DNA of 64,000 nucleotides from Mangrovicella endophytica (GTDB lineage Bacteria; Pseudomonadota; Alphaproteobacteria; Rhizobiales; Rhizobiaceae), in contig NZ_PKMZ01000011.1 of NCBI RefSeq assembly GCF_002893625.1, positions 1 to 64,000 on the forward strand, read 5' to 3'. Positions 54,818 to 63,764 of the stretch are shown here, piece by piece. Below the pieces are notes generated by a model. The model saw nothing but the letters and a program-made list of their open reading frames with translations. It made no database searches and was not told the origin of the DNA. Every line of letters begins with the position of its first letter. The first letter of the stretch is position 1. The position numbers and the translations under genes were made by a program.

Positions 54818-55168
54818 TTACGGGGCGAGAATGCCGGCCTGTTCGACCATGCGGTCGGCGATGCGCGAGACGTAGAGGCTGCCTTCGACGGTGCGCCGGA
54901 TGAGGACGTTGCGTCGGTCCTCCGGGTCGCGCCGGCGCTCCACAAGGTGCATGGCGCCCATCGTATCGAGAGCCCTGGTGATCACCGGCTTGGTGACGCC
55001 GAGGCGCGCGGCGAGGCCCCGCACCGTATGAGGCGGCGGCTCCAGATAGATCGTCATCAGGATCGCCGTCTGGCGGACAGTGAGATCGGGCGCGGAATCC
55101 TGCGCCTGGCGCAGCGCCGTCTGGTGGATCAGGCGCAGCGCCTGCGCCGGCCTCAGCTCCACACCCAT
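54818..55168 (-). CDS. MarR-family winged-helix protein
   Basis: This 116-residue protein is short for MarR but has the core: LTVRQTAILMTIYL, then VRGLAARLGVTKPVITRALDTMGAMHLVERRRDPEDRRNVLI. It lies between pepB and the NlpC gene on the same strand, 13 bp before the latter, and the three probably form one operon. Whether it regulates cell-wall peptide recycling is open. Confidence 0.85.
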   Translation of the reverse strand: MGVELRPAQALRLIHQTALRQAQDSAPDLTVRQTAILMTIYLEPPPHTVRGLAARLGVTKPVITRALDTMGAMHLVERRRDPEDRRNVLIRRTVEGSLYVSRIADRMVEQAGILAP

Positions 55169-55225
55169 TCGCAGCTCATTCCGTACCCGGTCCGATCGTG
55201 AGTAGACGCGATGTCACCTCAGCTT

Positions 55226-56614
55226 TCAAGCGCCGTAGCGGCTCTTCAACACGCTGTAGATGGCGCGGATCCCCTGCGCTTCGCCACCGACCGGGCCGAG
55301 ATGCGAAGCCTGCGGCCGCCAGCCATAGACGTCGAGATGCGCCCAGCTTGCCGCCTTTTCGACAAAGCCCTTGAGAAACAGCGCCGCGGTGATGGAGCCG
55401 GCAAAGCCGTCCGTGGTGACATTGTTGATGTCGGCGATCTTGGAGGCGAGCGCCTTGGCGTAGGGCTGCCACAGCGGCATGCGCCACATCGGATCACGCA
55501 CGGCGATCGATGCCTCGTTCAGCGCCGCGGCCAGTGCTTCATCGTCGGTATAGACAGGCGCCAGATCCGGTCCGAGCGCGACACGCGCAGCACCGGTCAG
55601 CGTCGCCATGTCGATCAGGAGTTGCGGCGCTTCTTCATCGGCGAGGGCCAGTGCGTCGGCGAGGATCAGCCGGCCTTCCGCGTCGGTGTTGCCGATCTCC
55701 ACCGTCTTGCCCTTGCGGCTCGTCAGGATGTCGCCGGGGCGGAAGGCTGCACCGGAGATGGCGTTCTCCACGGCGGGGATCAGCACGCGCAGCCGCAGCT
55801 TCAGCTTCGCCGCCATGATCATGCGGGCGAGGCCGAGCACGTTGGCAGCGCCGCCCATGTCCTTCTTCATCAGCAGCATCGCCGAGGACGGCTTGATGTC
55901 GAGGCCGCCCGTGTCGAAGGAGACGCCCTTGCCGACCAGCGTCACCTTGGGCGCGTCCTCCGGTCCGAAGTTCAGTTCGATCAGCCGCGGCGCCACCACG
56001 CTGGCGCGGCCAACCGCGTGGATCATCGGGAAGTTCTGCTTCACGAGGTCGTCGCCGACGATGACGGAGACGCTCGCGCCGAACTCGCCGGCCAGCGTGC
56101 GAACCGCCGCTTCCAGGGCATCCGGTCCCATGTCATTGGCCGGCGTGTTGATCAGGTCGCGCGCCAGGAAGATGCCGGCGGCGATGCTCGCCACTTCCGC
56201 AGGATCGACAGTGGACGGAACACTCAGCCGCACGTGCTTCATCGGCGCCGGCTTGCTGCGGTAGCGATCGAAGCGATAACTGCCGAGCAGGAAGGCAAGC
56301 GCGCCGAGATGGGCGTCAGTCGCATCGCCTTCGATGCGCCACGTCCCTTCGGGGAGACCCTTCGTCAGGACGCCCGCCAGCATCGCGGCGCCTGCCCCTG
56401 CGCCATCATCACCGAGCCCGAGAATCGCGCCGCTCGCTCCATCGGCCCCGGGCACCAGCAGGATTTCGCCGGCACCCGCCTGGAAGTCGGCCGCGATGCT
56501 CCAATCCCGCGCCGCGACCGGCAGCTCGTTCAACTCCGCCTTCGTCGCCGGCCACACCGGGAGAGCCTCCGCCGTGCCGTCATCCCCGTGCGAAAGCAGC
56601 ATGTCGTCGATCAT
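55226..56614 (-). CDS. Leucyl aminopeptidase family protein (M17)
   Basis: This 462-residue enzyme cleaves N-terminal residues from peptides with two metal ions. The M17 signature NTDAEGRL is intact. The metal-site regions VTLVGKGVSFDTGGLDIKPSS and MKKDMGGAANVLG are present, and SLDLP-like DLINTPANDMGP marks the junction of the two domains. The gene is first in an operon with the MarR and NlpC genes. pepA and pepB types are not separated here. Confidence 0.92.
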   Translation of the reverse strand: MIDDMLLSHGDDGTAEALPVWPATKAELNELPVAARDWSIAADFQAGAGEILLVPGADGASGAILGLGDDGAGAGAAMLAGVLTKGLPEGTWRIEGDATDAHLGALAFLLGSYRFDRYRSKPAPMKHVRLSVPSTVDPAEVASIAAGIFLARDLINTPANDMGPDALEAAVRTLAGEFGASVSVIVGDDLVKQNFPMIHAVGRASVVAPRLIELNFGPEDAPKVTLVGKGVSFDTGGLDIKPSSAMLLMKKDMGGAANVLGLARMIMAAKLKLRLRVLIPAVENAISGAAFRPGDILTSRKGKTVEIGNTDAEGRLILADALALADEEAPQLLIDMATLTGAARVALGPDLAPVYTDDEALAAALNEASIAVRDPMWRMPLWQPYAKALASKIADINNVTTDGFAGSITAALFLKGFVEKAASWAHLDVYGWRPQASHLGPVGGEAQGIRAIYSVLKSRYGA

Positions 56615-56766
56615 TGCCGGCCCTTTTCGTGATCCATCATCAGCCTGCCGCCGCAGCGCTGCGTCACAGCTATTAACCAGTCATTAGGGTTAACGAAATA
56701 TTTTCGGTGCGATGGCGCGCTTCGGTTCGCCGGCATCGTCCACAACACCCCCGCATGGGAGCCACC

Positions 56767-57582
56767 ATGAGCCGCAAGCCTCTCGGGACATCCCGCCGCG
56801 TCGCACAGGGCCTCCTCCTCGCTGTCGCGGCCGCGACGCTGCTGACGGCCAGCGGCTGCGCCAACGTCTCCCCGATGACGACCGGCTCGGTGCGCCAGAC
56901 CAAGGCCCGCTCCCTGGATGGGATGAACGCCACGCAGCTCGACTCCGTGGTGCGCTCCTATGGCGCGGCCTACCAGAAGAACCCCAAGGACAAGGGCGTC
57001 GGCCTCACCTACGCCTCGGCGCTGCAGATGACAGGCCGTAACGACCAGTCGCTGGCAGTCATGCAGCAGGTCGCGATCGCCCACCCGAAGGACCGCGACG
57101 CACTGGCCGCCTATGGCAAGGCGCTGGCGGCGGCCGGCGATCTCGAAAAGGCTCTCGCCACGGTGCGGCGCGCGCAGACGCCGGACATGCCGGACTGGCG
57201 GCTCCTTTCGGCGGAGGGCGCGATCCTCGACCAGCTCGGCCGTGCCGAAGAAGCGCGAACCCTCTACCGCAAGGCTCTCGACATCCAGCCGAACGAGCCG
57301 TCGGTGCTGTCCAATCTCGGCATGTCCTATCTCCTCGGCAACGAGCTGAAGCAGGCGGAGACCTATCTGCGCTCCGCGGCGTCCCAGCCGGGCGCTGACA
57401 GCCGCGTGCGGCAGAACTTGGCGCTCGTCGTCGGCCTGCAGGGGCGCTTCGACGAAGCCGAGCGGATCGCGTCGGCCGAGCTGTCGCCGCAGGACGCCCA
57501 GGCCAATGTCGCCTATCTCCGCCAGATGCTGGCGCAGCAGAACACCTGGTCGATGCTGAAGGACAAGGACAAGAAGTCCTGA
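56767..57582 (+). CDS. tadD: TadD-like TPR lipoprotein
   Basis: From ATG 56767 (GGGAG upstream) this is a 271-residue protein. A signal ends in ASGC (residue about 31), a lipobox. Then come about five TPR-like units, for example GLTYASALQMTGRNDQSLAVMQQ, AAYGKALAAAGDLEKALATVRRA and VLSNLGMSYLLGNELKQAETYLRSA. TadD assembles the secretin in Flp-pilus systems. The sequence lies close to the tad/cpa genes but on the opposite strand to tadB-tadC, whereas tadD commonly follows tadC on the same strand. Confidence 0.8.
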   Translation: MSRKPLGTSRRVAQGLLLAVAAATLLTASGCANVSPMTTGSVRQTKARSLDGMNATQLDSVVRSYGAAYQKNPKDKGVGLTYASALQMTGRNDQSLAVMQQVAIAHPKDRDALAAYGKALAAAGDLEKALATVRRAQTPDMPDWRLLSAEGAILDQLGRAEEARTLYRKALDIQPNEPSVLSNLGMSYLLGNELKQAETYLRSAASQPGADSRVRQNLALVVGLQGRFDEAERIASAELSPQDAQANVAYLRQMLAQQNTWSMLKDKDKKS

Positions 57583-57652
57583 TCGGCCGCCTACCCGGAC
57601 GCTCCGGGACCGGGCACGAGGCGTCCAAGAATCGCTCATGGACCGACATAGC

Positions 57653-57690
57653 GAAGCCCCGCCGACGCAAGCCGGCGGGGCTTCTGTTCT
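57653..57690. terminator. Bidirectional terminator between tadD and a small basic protein
   Basis: GAAGCCCCGCCG (57653-57664) pairs perfectly with CGGCGGGGCTTC (57673-57684) around eight bases, followed by TGTTCT. It lies in the 126-bp convergent gap. Confidence 0.72.
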
Positions 57691-57708
57691 AACCGGGCTG
57701 CGCTCTGA

Positions 57709-58023
57709 TCAGTAGGTGCCGCGCCGGTTGTGCGTCTTGCGGACGATGTTCCTCGACGCCCGGTTCTGCATACGCTCGATCCTGCGCCGCTCGTGCGGCG
57801 ACACATAGCCGTCCCGCGCGGCGCGGCGCTGGGCACGGTCGATGCGATGCTGCTGGCGGACGAGCTTGCGCGTTTCGTGCGGTGTCAGCTTGCCTGTGAC
57901 GACGCCGCGGACGATGCGATGCTCCTGCCGGTGCTCGCGCGACTCGCTGCGATGCGTCTGCGCAAGCGTCGGGGCCGTACCGGCCAAGATGAGGGCAAGA
58001 GCCGCGAGAGCCAACTTCTTCAT
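57709..58023 (-). CDS. Small exported basic protein of unknown function
   Basis: This 104-residue protein has a signal peptide (MKKLALAALALILAGTAPTLAQ, cleavage near residue 21) and a mature part rich in Arg, His and Lys (for example EHRIVRGVVTGKLTPHETRKL and RRIERMQNRASRNIVRKTHN). It has no cysteine. The repeated G-x-[LV]-[TS]-x-x-E-x-x-[RK]-[IL] pattern (GKLTPHETRKL, GYVSPHERRRI) resembles small secreted rhizobial proteins of unknown role. It lies 119 bp downstream of tadC on the same strand. Confidence 0.75.
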   Translation of the reverse strand: MKKLALAALALILAGTAPTLAQTHRSESREHRQEHRIVRGVVTGKLTPHETRKLVRQQHRIDRAQRRAARDGYVSPHERRRIERMQNRASRNIVRKTHNRRGTY

Positions 58024-58142
58024 GCTCGGTTCCTTTCGATGACTGGGACTGTCAGTCTCGCCCAGGAACGTCGAACCAAGCCGAATGATCCGGCTGCCTT
58101 ATCATTTTACCAACGGGAGCGATCGGAGGCATCCGGCCGGCC

Positions 58143-59129
58143 TCAGCGGACCTCCATCACCTTGATGGCGGCGGGTCCGATGATGACGGCGAAGAGCACC
58201 GGCAGGAAGAAGACGATCATCGGCACGGTGAGCTTCGGCGGCAGCGCGGCCGCCTTCTTCTCCGCCAGGTTCATGCGGATGTCGCGGTTTTCCTGCGACA
58301 GCGTCCGCAAAGCCTGGCCCAGCGGCGTGCCATACCGTTCCGCCTGGACCAGCGCCGTGGTAACGGCGCGCACGCTGTCGAGGCCGGTGCGGGCGGCGAG
58401 ATTGTCATAGGCCACCTTGCGGTCCGGCAGATAGGACAGCTCGGCGCAGACCAGCACCAGTTCCTCGGCCAGCGGCACCGACTGGATGCCGATCTCCTCC
58501 GCGACGCGGCGGAACGCAGCCTCGATGGAATTGCCGGACTCCACGCAGATCAGCAAGAGATCGAGCGCGTCAGGCCAGGCGCGGGTGATCGACAGCCGGC
58601 GCTTGGTCGCCTTGTTGGAGATGTAGATGTTCGGAAGGTAGAAGCCGAGATAGGCCGCGCCGATGCAGACGAGCAGGCGCATCATGGTCGGCCGCTCTTC
58701 GAGCAGTCCAAGGCCGAAGACGTAGCCGAGCGCGACGGAGAATGTCAGGATCGGCAGCACCGCCCGCAGGAACAGGAACAGCGTCAGCGGGCGCGAGCCG
58801 CGATAGCCCGCGACGCGCAGATTGGCGATCGTCTTCTCGTCGGCCAGCGCGTTCTTCAGGTTCAGCTGCTCGACGACGAGCGCTGCGATGCCCTTGCTCT
58901 CCTTCTGACGGAGGCCCCGTCCGCGCTCCTTGTCGACGGCAAGCCGGGCACGCTCGCGGGCACGAACCTGGTCACGCTCGAGCGCGACGGCCTTCATGCG
59001 CCCCTTCAGCTCGTTGCCGGACAGGAGCGGCAGGGCGATGCTGAGAAAGGTGGCGAAGACGGCGACGGCCACGAGCGCGCTGAGGATCAGCGAGCTCGAC
59101 AGGCCGTAATGCTCCAGGAAGGACTCCAT
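58143..59129 (-). CDS. tadC: Flp-pilus assembly inner-membrane protein TadC
   Basis: This 328-residue T2SF-family protein has an N-terminal TM segment (SLILSALVAVAVFATFLSIALPLL), a pair of central TM segments (LTLFLFLRAVLPILTFSVALGYVFGLG and the following RLLVCIGAAYLGFYLPN), the cytoplasmic four-helix domain (AWPDALDLLLICVESGNSIEAAFRRVAEE) and a C-terminal TM. ATG 59129 lies 47 bp after the tadB stop. TadB and TadC form the platform above the motor ATPase. Confidence 0.93.
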   Translation of the reverse strand: MESFLEHYGLSSSLILSALVAVAVFATFLSIALPLLSGNELKGRMKAVALERDQVRARERARLAVDKERGRGLRQKESKGIAALVVEQLNLKNALADEKTIANLRVAGYRGSRPLTLFLFLRAVLPILTFSVALGYVFGLGLLEERPTMMRLLVCIGAAYLGFYLPNIYISNKATKRRLSITRAWPDALDLLLICVESGNSIEAAFRRVAEEIGIQSVPLAEELVLVCAELSYLPDRKVAYDNLAARTGLDSVRAVTTALVQAERYGTPLGQALRTLSQENRDIRMNLAEKKAAALPPKLTVPMIVFFLPVLFAVIIGPAAIKVMEVR

Positions 59130-59176
59130 CGTGCAACTCTCCTGCCGACGGCGACACCGCCGGCTGCCGATCCGTT

Positions 59177-60187
59177 CTAGAAGTCGAAGTTGATCATCTT
59201 CTTCATGGTGAAGATGCCGAGCGCCATCCACACCGCCGAGGCGAGGAGAACGATGCGGCCGATATCCGTGGTGAAGAGCACCGCGATGTAGTCGGGCGTC
59301 GTCAGATAGACGAGCACCCCCACGATGATCGGCAGCGAGCCGATGATACCGCCGGAGGCCTTTGCCTCCATCGACATCGCCTGGATCTTGCCCTTCATCT
59401 TCTTGCGGTCGCGCAGCACACGGCTGAGGTTGCCGAGCGCCTCGGAGAGGTTGCCGCCGGCCTGGCTCTGGATCTGGATGACGATGGCGAAGAAGTTCGT
59501 CTCCGACAGCGGGATGTTCTGGTAGAGGCGCTCGACGGCCTCGGCGGTCGAGAGGCCGAGCTGCTGTGCCTCGATCACCTTCTGGAACTCCGAGCGCACG
59601 GGCTCGGGCGTCTCGCCAGCGATCATGCGCAGCGTATCGTTCAGCGGCAGGCCCGATTTCACGCCGCGCACGATGAGGTCGACGGCGTTCGGGAACTCGT
59701 CGATGAACTTCATCTGGCGGCGCTTGCGCAACCGGTCGACGACGAAGCGCGGCAGGCCGAGGCCACCGATGACCGCAAGGCCAAGGGCAAGGAGGAGCGA
59801 CAGGCCGAGGACGATCGCGACCAGCAGAAAGACGAAGCCGGTGACGACGCTGAAGATGATGAACTGGCGCACGCTGATCGACAGACCGGCCTGGTCGAGA
59901 CGGCGCTGCATGGTGGGGCGCGTCGTGTGGCGGTCGCGCTCCTTCTGCTTGGTCTCCAGGTCCTTCAGCGAGGACTGCAGTGTGCGCCGTCGCCGTGCCT
60001 GCTCCTGCACGCGGTCGCGGTTCATGCGCTTGGAGGCGCTGTCGGTCTCGGCCTTCTTGTACTGGTTCAGCCGGTTCTCGGCATTGCGCTCCGCAGCGAT
60101 CCGCGGCTGCAGGATGGCATAGGCAAGCGCCGCCGCAGCGACGCCCGCCAGAACCACGACCATCAGCATGCCGAGCGAGGACGACAT
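59177..60187 (-). CDS. tadB: Flp-pilus assembly inner-membrane protein TadB
   Basis: This 336-residue T2SF-family protein has an N-terminal TM, a basic and glutamine-rich cytoplasmic stretch (RVQEQARRRRTLQSSLKDLETKQKERDRH), a middle TM pair and the signature EFPNAVDLIVRGVKSGLPLNDTLRMIA with SQAGGNLSEALGNLSRVLRDRKKMKGKI. The ATG overlaps the cpaF stop by one base. Length and motifs fit TadB. Confidence 0.94.
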   Translation of the reverse strand: MSSSLGMLMVVVLAGVAAAALAYAILQPRIAAERNAENRLNQYKKAETDSASKRMNRDRVQEQARRRRTLQSSLKDLETKQKERDRHTTRPTMQRRLDQAGLSISVRQFIIFSVVTGFVFLLVAIVLGLSLLLALGLAVIGGLGLPRFVVDRLRKRRQMKFIDEFPNAVDLIVRGVKSGLPLNDTLRMIAGETPEPVRSEFQKVIEAQQLGLSTAEAVERLYQNIPLSETNFFAIVIQIQSQAGGNLSEALGNLSRVLRDRKKMKGKIQAMSMEAKASGGIIGSLPIIVGVLVYLTTPDYIAVLFTTDIGRIVLLASAVWMALGIFTMKKMINFDF

Positions 60188-61683
60188 CAGCGCAGCGCCC
60201 CCTCGCTGATCTCGGCGGCGTCCAGAGCTGCGGCGAGCCGCTGCTCCTCATTGTAGTAGCGCGCGCGCTCCCAGAAGGCCGGGCGCCCGACGCCGGTGGA
60301 GCGATGGCGGCCGACGAGGCGCCCTTGCGAGTCCTCGCCGACGATGTCGTAGAGGAAAAGGTCCTGCGTGGTGATCACATCGCCCTCCATCCCCAGCACC
60401 TCGGTGATGTGAGTGATGCGGCGCGAGCCGTCGCGCAGGCGCGCCGCCTGGATTATGACATCGACGGAGCCGACGATGATCTCGCGCACGGTGCGCGCCG
60501 GCAGCGTGAAGCCGCCCATGGCGATCATGGATTCCATGCGGTTCAGGCACTCGCGGGGCGAGTTCGAGTGGATCGTTCCCATCGAGCCGTCATGGCCGGT
60601 GTTCATGGCCTGGAGGAGGTCGAACACCTCCGGGCCGCGCACCTCGCCGACGATGATGCGCTCGGGGCGCATACGCAGGCAGTTCTTGACGAGATCGCGC
60701 ATGGTGATCTCGCCCTCGCCCTCGATGTTGGGCGGGCGCGTTTCGAGACGGACCACATGCGGCTGCTGGAGCTGCAGCTCGGCGGAGTCCTCGCAGGTGA
60801 TGATGCGCTCGTCCGTGTCGATGTAGCGCGTCAGGCAGTTCAACAGCGTCGTCTTGCCCGAGCCCGTGCCGCCGGAGATGATGACGTTGCAGCGCACGCG
60901 GCCGATGATCTGAAGGATCGTCGCGCCTTCCGGCGAGATGGCGCCGAACTTGACGAGCTGATCGAGCGTCAGCTTGTCCTTCTTGAACTTTCGGATGGTC
61001 AGCGCCGCGCCGTCGATCGCCAGTGGCGGGGCGATGACGTTGACGCGGCTGCCGTCGGGCAGGCGCGCGTCGCAGATCGGCGAAGTCTCGTCCACGCGCC
61101 GGCCGACCTGGCTGACGATCCGCTGGCAGATATTGAGGAGCTGCTGGTTGTCGCGGAAGCGGATGCTGGTCTCCTGCACCTTGCCGGCGACCTCGATGAA
61201 GGTCTGGCGGGCGCCGTTGACCATGATGTCGGCGATGTCGTCGCGCGCGAGCAGCGGCTCCAGCGGGCCATAGCCGAGGACGTCGTTGCAGATGTCGCCG
61301 AGGAGATCCTCCTGCTCGGCGATGGTCATCGCGAAATTCTTGATCGCGATGATGTCGTTGACGATGTCGCGGATCTCCTCGCGCGCGCTCTCGGCGTCGA
61401 GCTTGGCGAGCTGCGAGAGATCGATGGTGTCGATCAGGGCGGCGAAGACCTGCGTCTTCGTCTCGTAGTAGCTTTCCGGACGGGCGCGGGCCGGTTGCGG
61501 CTCGGACGCGGCCGGAACGGGATCGGGCATGCGCATCGACGGCGCGGCCACGGCGGCGCGCGGCGCTGCCTCGGCGCGCGCCGGCGCAGGCGCTGGCGCT
61601 GCGGCCACGGGCTGCGCCTGTGGCCGCTCCGGCGTCGGAGCCCGAACCGGTGCCGGGCTGTCGTTTCCGCGTTTTCCGAACAT
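60187..61683 (-). CDS. cpaF: Flp-pilus motor ATPase CpaF/TadA
   Basis: This 498-residue secretion ATPase has an Ala/Pro-rich N-terminal tail (about 1-70), then the TadA family core: [21 protein letters not shown], Walker [18 protein letters not shown], the Asp box [22 protein letters not shown], Walker [40 protein letters not shown] and the His box. It powers assembly of the type IVb (Flp) pilus. It overlaps tadB by one base and follows cpaE by 39 bp. Confidence 0.95.
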   Translation of the reverse strand: MFGKRGNDSPAPVRAPTPERPQAQPVAAAPAPAPARAEAAPRAAVAAPSMRMPDPVPAASEPQPARARPESYYETKTQVFAALIDTIDLSQLAKLDAESAREEIRDIVNDIIAIKNFAMTIAEQEDLLGDICNDVLGYGPLEPLLARDDIADIMVNGARQTFIEVAGKVQETSIRFRDNQQLLNICQRIVSQVGRRVDETSPICDARLPDGSRVNVIAPPLAIDGAALTIRKFKKDKLTLDQLVKFGAISPEGATILQIIGRVRCNVIISGGTGSGKTTLLNCLTRYIDTDERIITCEDSAELQLQQPHVVRLETRPPNIEGEGEITMRDLVKNCLRMRPERIIVGEVRGPEVFDLLQAMNTGHDGSMGTIHSNSPRECLNRMESMIAMGGFTLPARTVREIIVGSVDVIIQAARLRDGSRRITHITEVLGMEGDVITTQDLFLYDIVGEDSQGRLVGRHRSTGVGRPAFWERARYYNEEQRLAAALDAAEISEGALR

Positions 61684-61722
61684 CGTCAGCTCTTCCTGTC
61701 AGCCCTGTCGCAGCTGCCGCTC

Positions 61723-62997
61723 CTACTTGCGCCGGAGCAGGTCTTTCAGGCCCAACAGGCCCGTCTTCTTCGGCCGTTTCGCCTCGCCGCGGCCGGTCAG
61801 CACATGGGCGATCTGGCTGAAGGCCTCGGCTGCCGGGTGCTTGGCGTCCGTCTCGGCGATCATCCGGCCGTTGTTGGCGGCGGCGCCGAAGATGGCGGGA
61901 TCGAAGTCGATCATCGCCAGCGGCTCGAGCTCCAGCGGATCGGTGAATTCCTGCGGCGAGATTTCCGGGCGCTTCGGGATCTGCAGCTGGTTCAACACGA
62001 GGCGGGGCGCTCGGTCGTTCGGCCGCAGACGCTTCAGCGTGTCGACGAGGTTCTTGGCGTTGCGCAGATTGGCCAGATCCGGCGTTGCCGTGATGACGAT
62101 TTCGTCGGCACGCGCGAGCACCTGCCGGGTCCAGTCGTTCCAGACATGCGGCACGTCAAGCGTGACGATCGGCGAGCCGCGCTGGGCCGTCTCGATCAGC
62201 GCGCTGAAGGCATCGGCATCGAAATCGTAGGTGCGATCGAGGATCGACGGCGCCGCGAGCAGTGAAAGATGGTCAGCGCATTTCGACAGGAGGCGGTCGA
62301 GGAAGACGTCGTCCATGCGGTCGGCGGAGAAGATCGCCTCGGCGATCCCCTGCGCGGGATCCTGGTCGAAGTTGATATTGGCAGTGCCGAAGGGCAGGTC
62401 GAGATCGGCCACCACCACATCGCTGGAGAAGAGCTTGGAAATCGCCCAGGAGACGTTATGCGCGATGGTCGACGAGCCGACACCGCCCTTGGCGCCGACG
62501 AAGGCGAGCGAGCGACCGAGCGGCTCGGCATCGGGCGCCACGAACAGCGAGGAGATGACGCCCATGATGTCGGCCAGGGCGACGGGAGCGACGAGATATT
62601 CCGAGATGCCGTTGCGGATGAGGTCGCGATAGAGCGCGACGTCGTTGTAGTGACCGATCACCACGACCTTGGAGCCGGGGTCGCAGACCTCCGCCAGCGC
62701 TTCCAGCTCGGTCATCAGCTCGCCCGGGGCGTAGCGCGACTCCAGGATCACCAGGTTCGGCGTCGGCGCGCTCGCATAATGCTCCGCCGCCGCCCTCACG
62801 CCGCCCATATGGACGCGTAAATGCGCCTTGGCCATGCGCCGGTCCTCGCCGGCGCGCTCGATCGGCCGCGCGACGGCTTCCGTCTCGCAGAAGGCCTGGA
62901 TCGAGATGCGCGGGATCGGCCGCAGCGCGTCCATCTCCGCCGACGGCTCTCCCATGACGGCGTCAGGATCGCCGGAATGCTTGAAACCCGCATCCAT
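61723..62997 (-). CDS. cpaE: CpaE/TadZ-family pilus localisation ATPase
   Basis: From ATG 62997 this is a 424-residue protein; a TTG two codons upstream is an alternative. A receiver-like domain (about 50-160: VHMGGVRAAAEHYASAPTPNLVILESRYAPG) is followed by a MinD/ParA-type ATPase with the deviant Walker A GAKGGVGSST. TadZ/CpaE places the pilus machine at the pole in Caulobacter and Aggregatibacter. It lies 14 bp after cpaD. Confidence 0.92.
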   Translation of the reverse strand: MDAGFKHSGDPDAVMGEPSAEMDALRPIPRISIQAFCETEAVARPIERAGEDRRMAKAHLRVHMGGVRAAAEHYASAPTPNLVILESRYAPGELMTELEALAEVCDPGSKVVVIGHYNDVALYRDLIRNGISEYLVAPVALADIMGVISSLFVAPDAEPLGRSLAFVGAKGGVGSSTIAHNVSWAISKLFSSDVVVADLDLPFGTANINFDQDPAQGIAEAIFSADRMDDVFLDRLLSKCADHLSLLAAPSILDRTYDFDADAFSALIETAQRGSPIVTLDVPHVWNDWTRQVLARADEIVITATPDLANLRNAKNLVDTLKRLRPNDRAPRLVLNQLQIPKRPEISPQEFTDPLELEPLAMIDFDPAIFGAAANNGRMIAETDAKHPAAEAFSQIAHVLTGRGEAKRPKKTGLLGLKDLLRRK

Positions 62998-63011
62998 GCT
63001 CAATCTCCCGC

Positions 63012-63764
63012 TTACCAGTCGTAGTCGGATTCGGTGGGCGAGCGCTCGGATGGCGTCGCCTCGCCGCGGCGGTACTTGTCCAGCATGTCGGTGCGGCGCT
63101 CCGCATCGATCTCGCCGACGCCGCGCGGTCCCAGAAGATCGCGCGGATCGGCGATCTGGGCGGCGAGGTTCTGCTGGCTGGCGCAGCCGAAGTTGAAGTA
63201 GTTCTTGTTGTCCGTGGTATCGCCGAGATCCTTCGGCCAGCGTCCGCAGGGCGCCGTCTTCGCCGCCAACGTGACGAAGGCGAGCCGGATCGGCGTCGGC
63301 CCGGAAAGGCCGGCTGCGGCATAGGGCTGGATGAGGATGCGATGCTGGGCGACACCGCGGGCGCGCAACGTCTTCAGGACGCTGCCCGACACGAGCTCGG
63401 CGGCCGCCTCATTGGTCGAGCCGTGCGGCAGCATGACCCGGATGACCTCGGCGCCGGAGGCACGAAACCGGGCCGCGAAGGCGCGGATGCGGCTGGCATT
63501 GGCTTCCGACAGCCGCGTCTCGGACGAGGCAACCGGGATCTCCAGGTCCTCCTCGGCCTCCGACACGGTGATCGGATGGCGGGTGCGGTAGTCGTCCGGG
63601 ATCGCACCGACCTCGACGTGCTGGACGTTGGCGCAGCCGGCCACGAGCGCGGCCAGGAGCACCGCCCCGGTGGCGGCGGCCTTGCTCGCGCCACGCCTGG
63701 TGGCGCGGCGGCCGTCGGAGGGCGCTACGGTGATCGACACGTTCTCTCTCCTGAAGCCGCTCAT
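63012..63764 (-). CDS. cpaD: CpaD-family pilus assembly lipoprotein
   Basis: This 250-residue protein has a hydrophobic stretch and lipobox VAGC (about residue 44) after a charged 30-residue leader, so the true start may lie further in. CpaD features are IPDDYRTRHPITVSEAEEDLEIPV, a beta-alpha body and the ending NFGCASQQNLAAQIADPRDLLGPR. It helps secretin assembly. The start overlaps the cpaC stop by four bases. Confidence 0.9.
   Translation of the reverse strand: MSGFRRENVSITVAPSDGRRATRRGASKAAATGAVLLAALVAGCANVQHVEVGAIPDDYRTRHPITVSEAEEDLEIPVASSETRLSEANASRIRAFAARFRASGAEVIRVMLPHGSTNEAAAELVSGSVLKTLRARGVAQHRILIQPYAAAGLSGPTPIRLAFVTLAAKTAPCGRWPKDLGDTTDNKNYFNFGCASQQNLAAQIADPRDLLGPRGVGEIDAERRTDMLDKYRRGEATPSERSPTESDYDW

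Noticed and set aside
59980-62265. 761-codon open frame antisense to tadB, cpaF and cpaE
   Set aside because: No homology pattern; the real genes on the minus strand have full ATPase and platform motifs.
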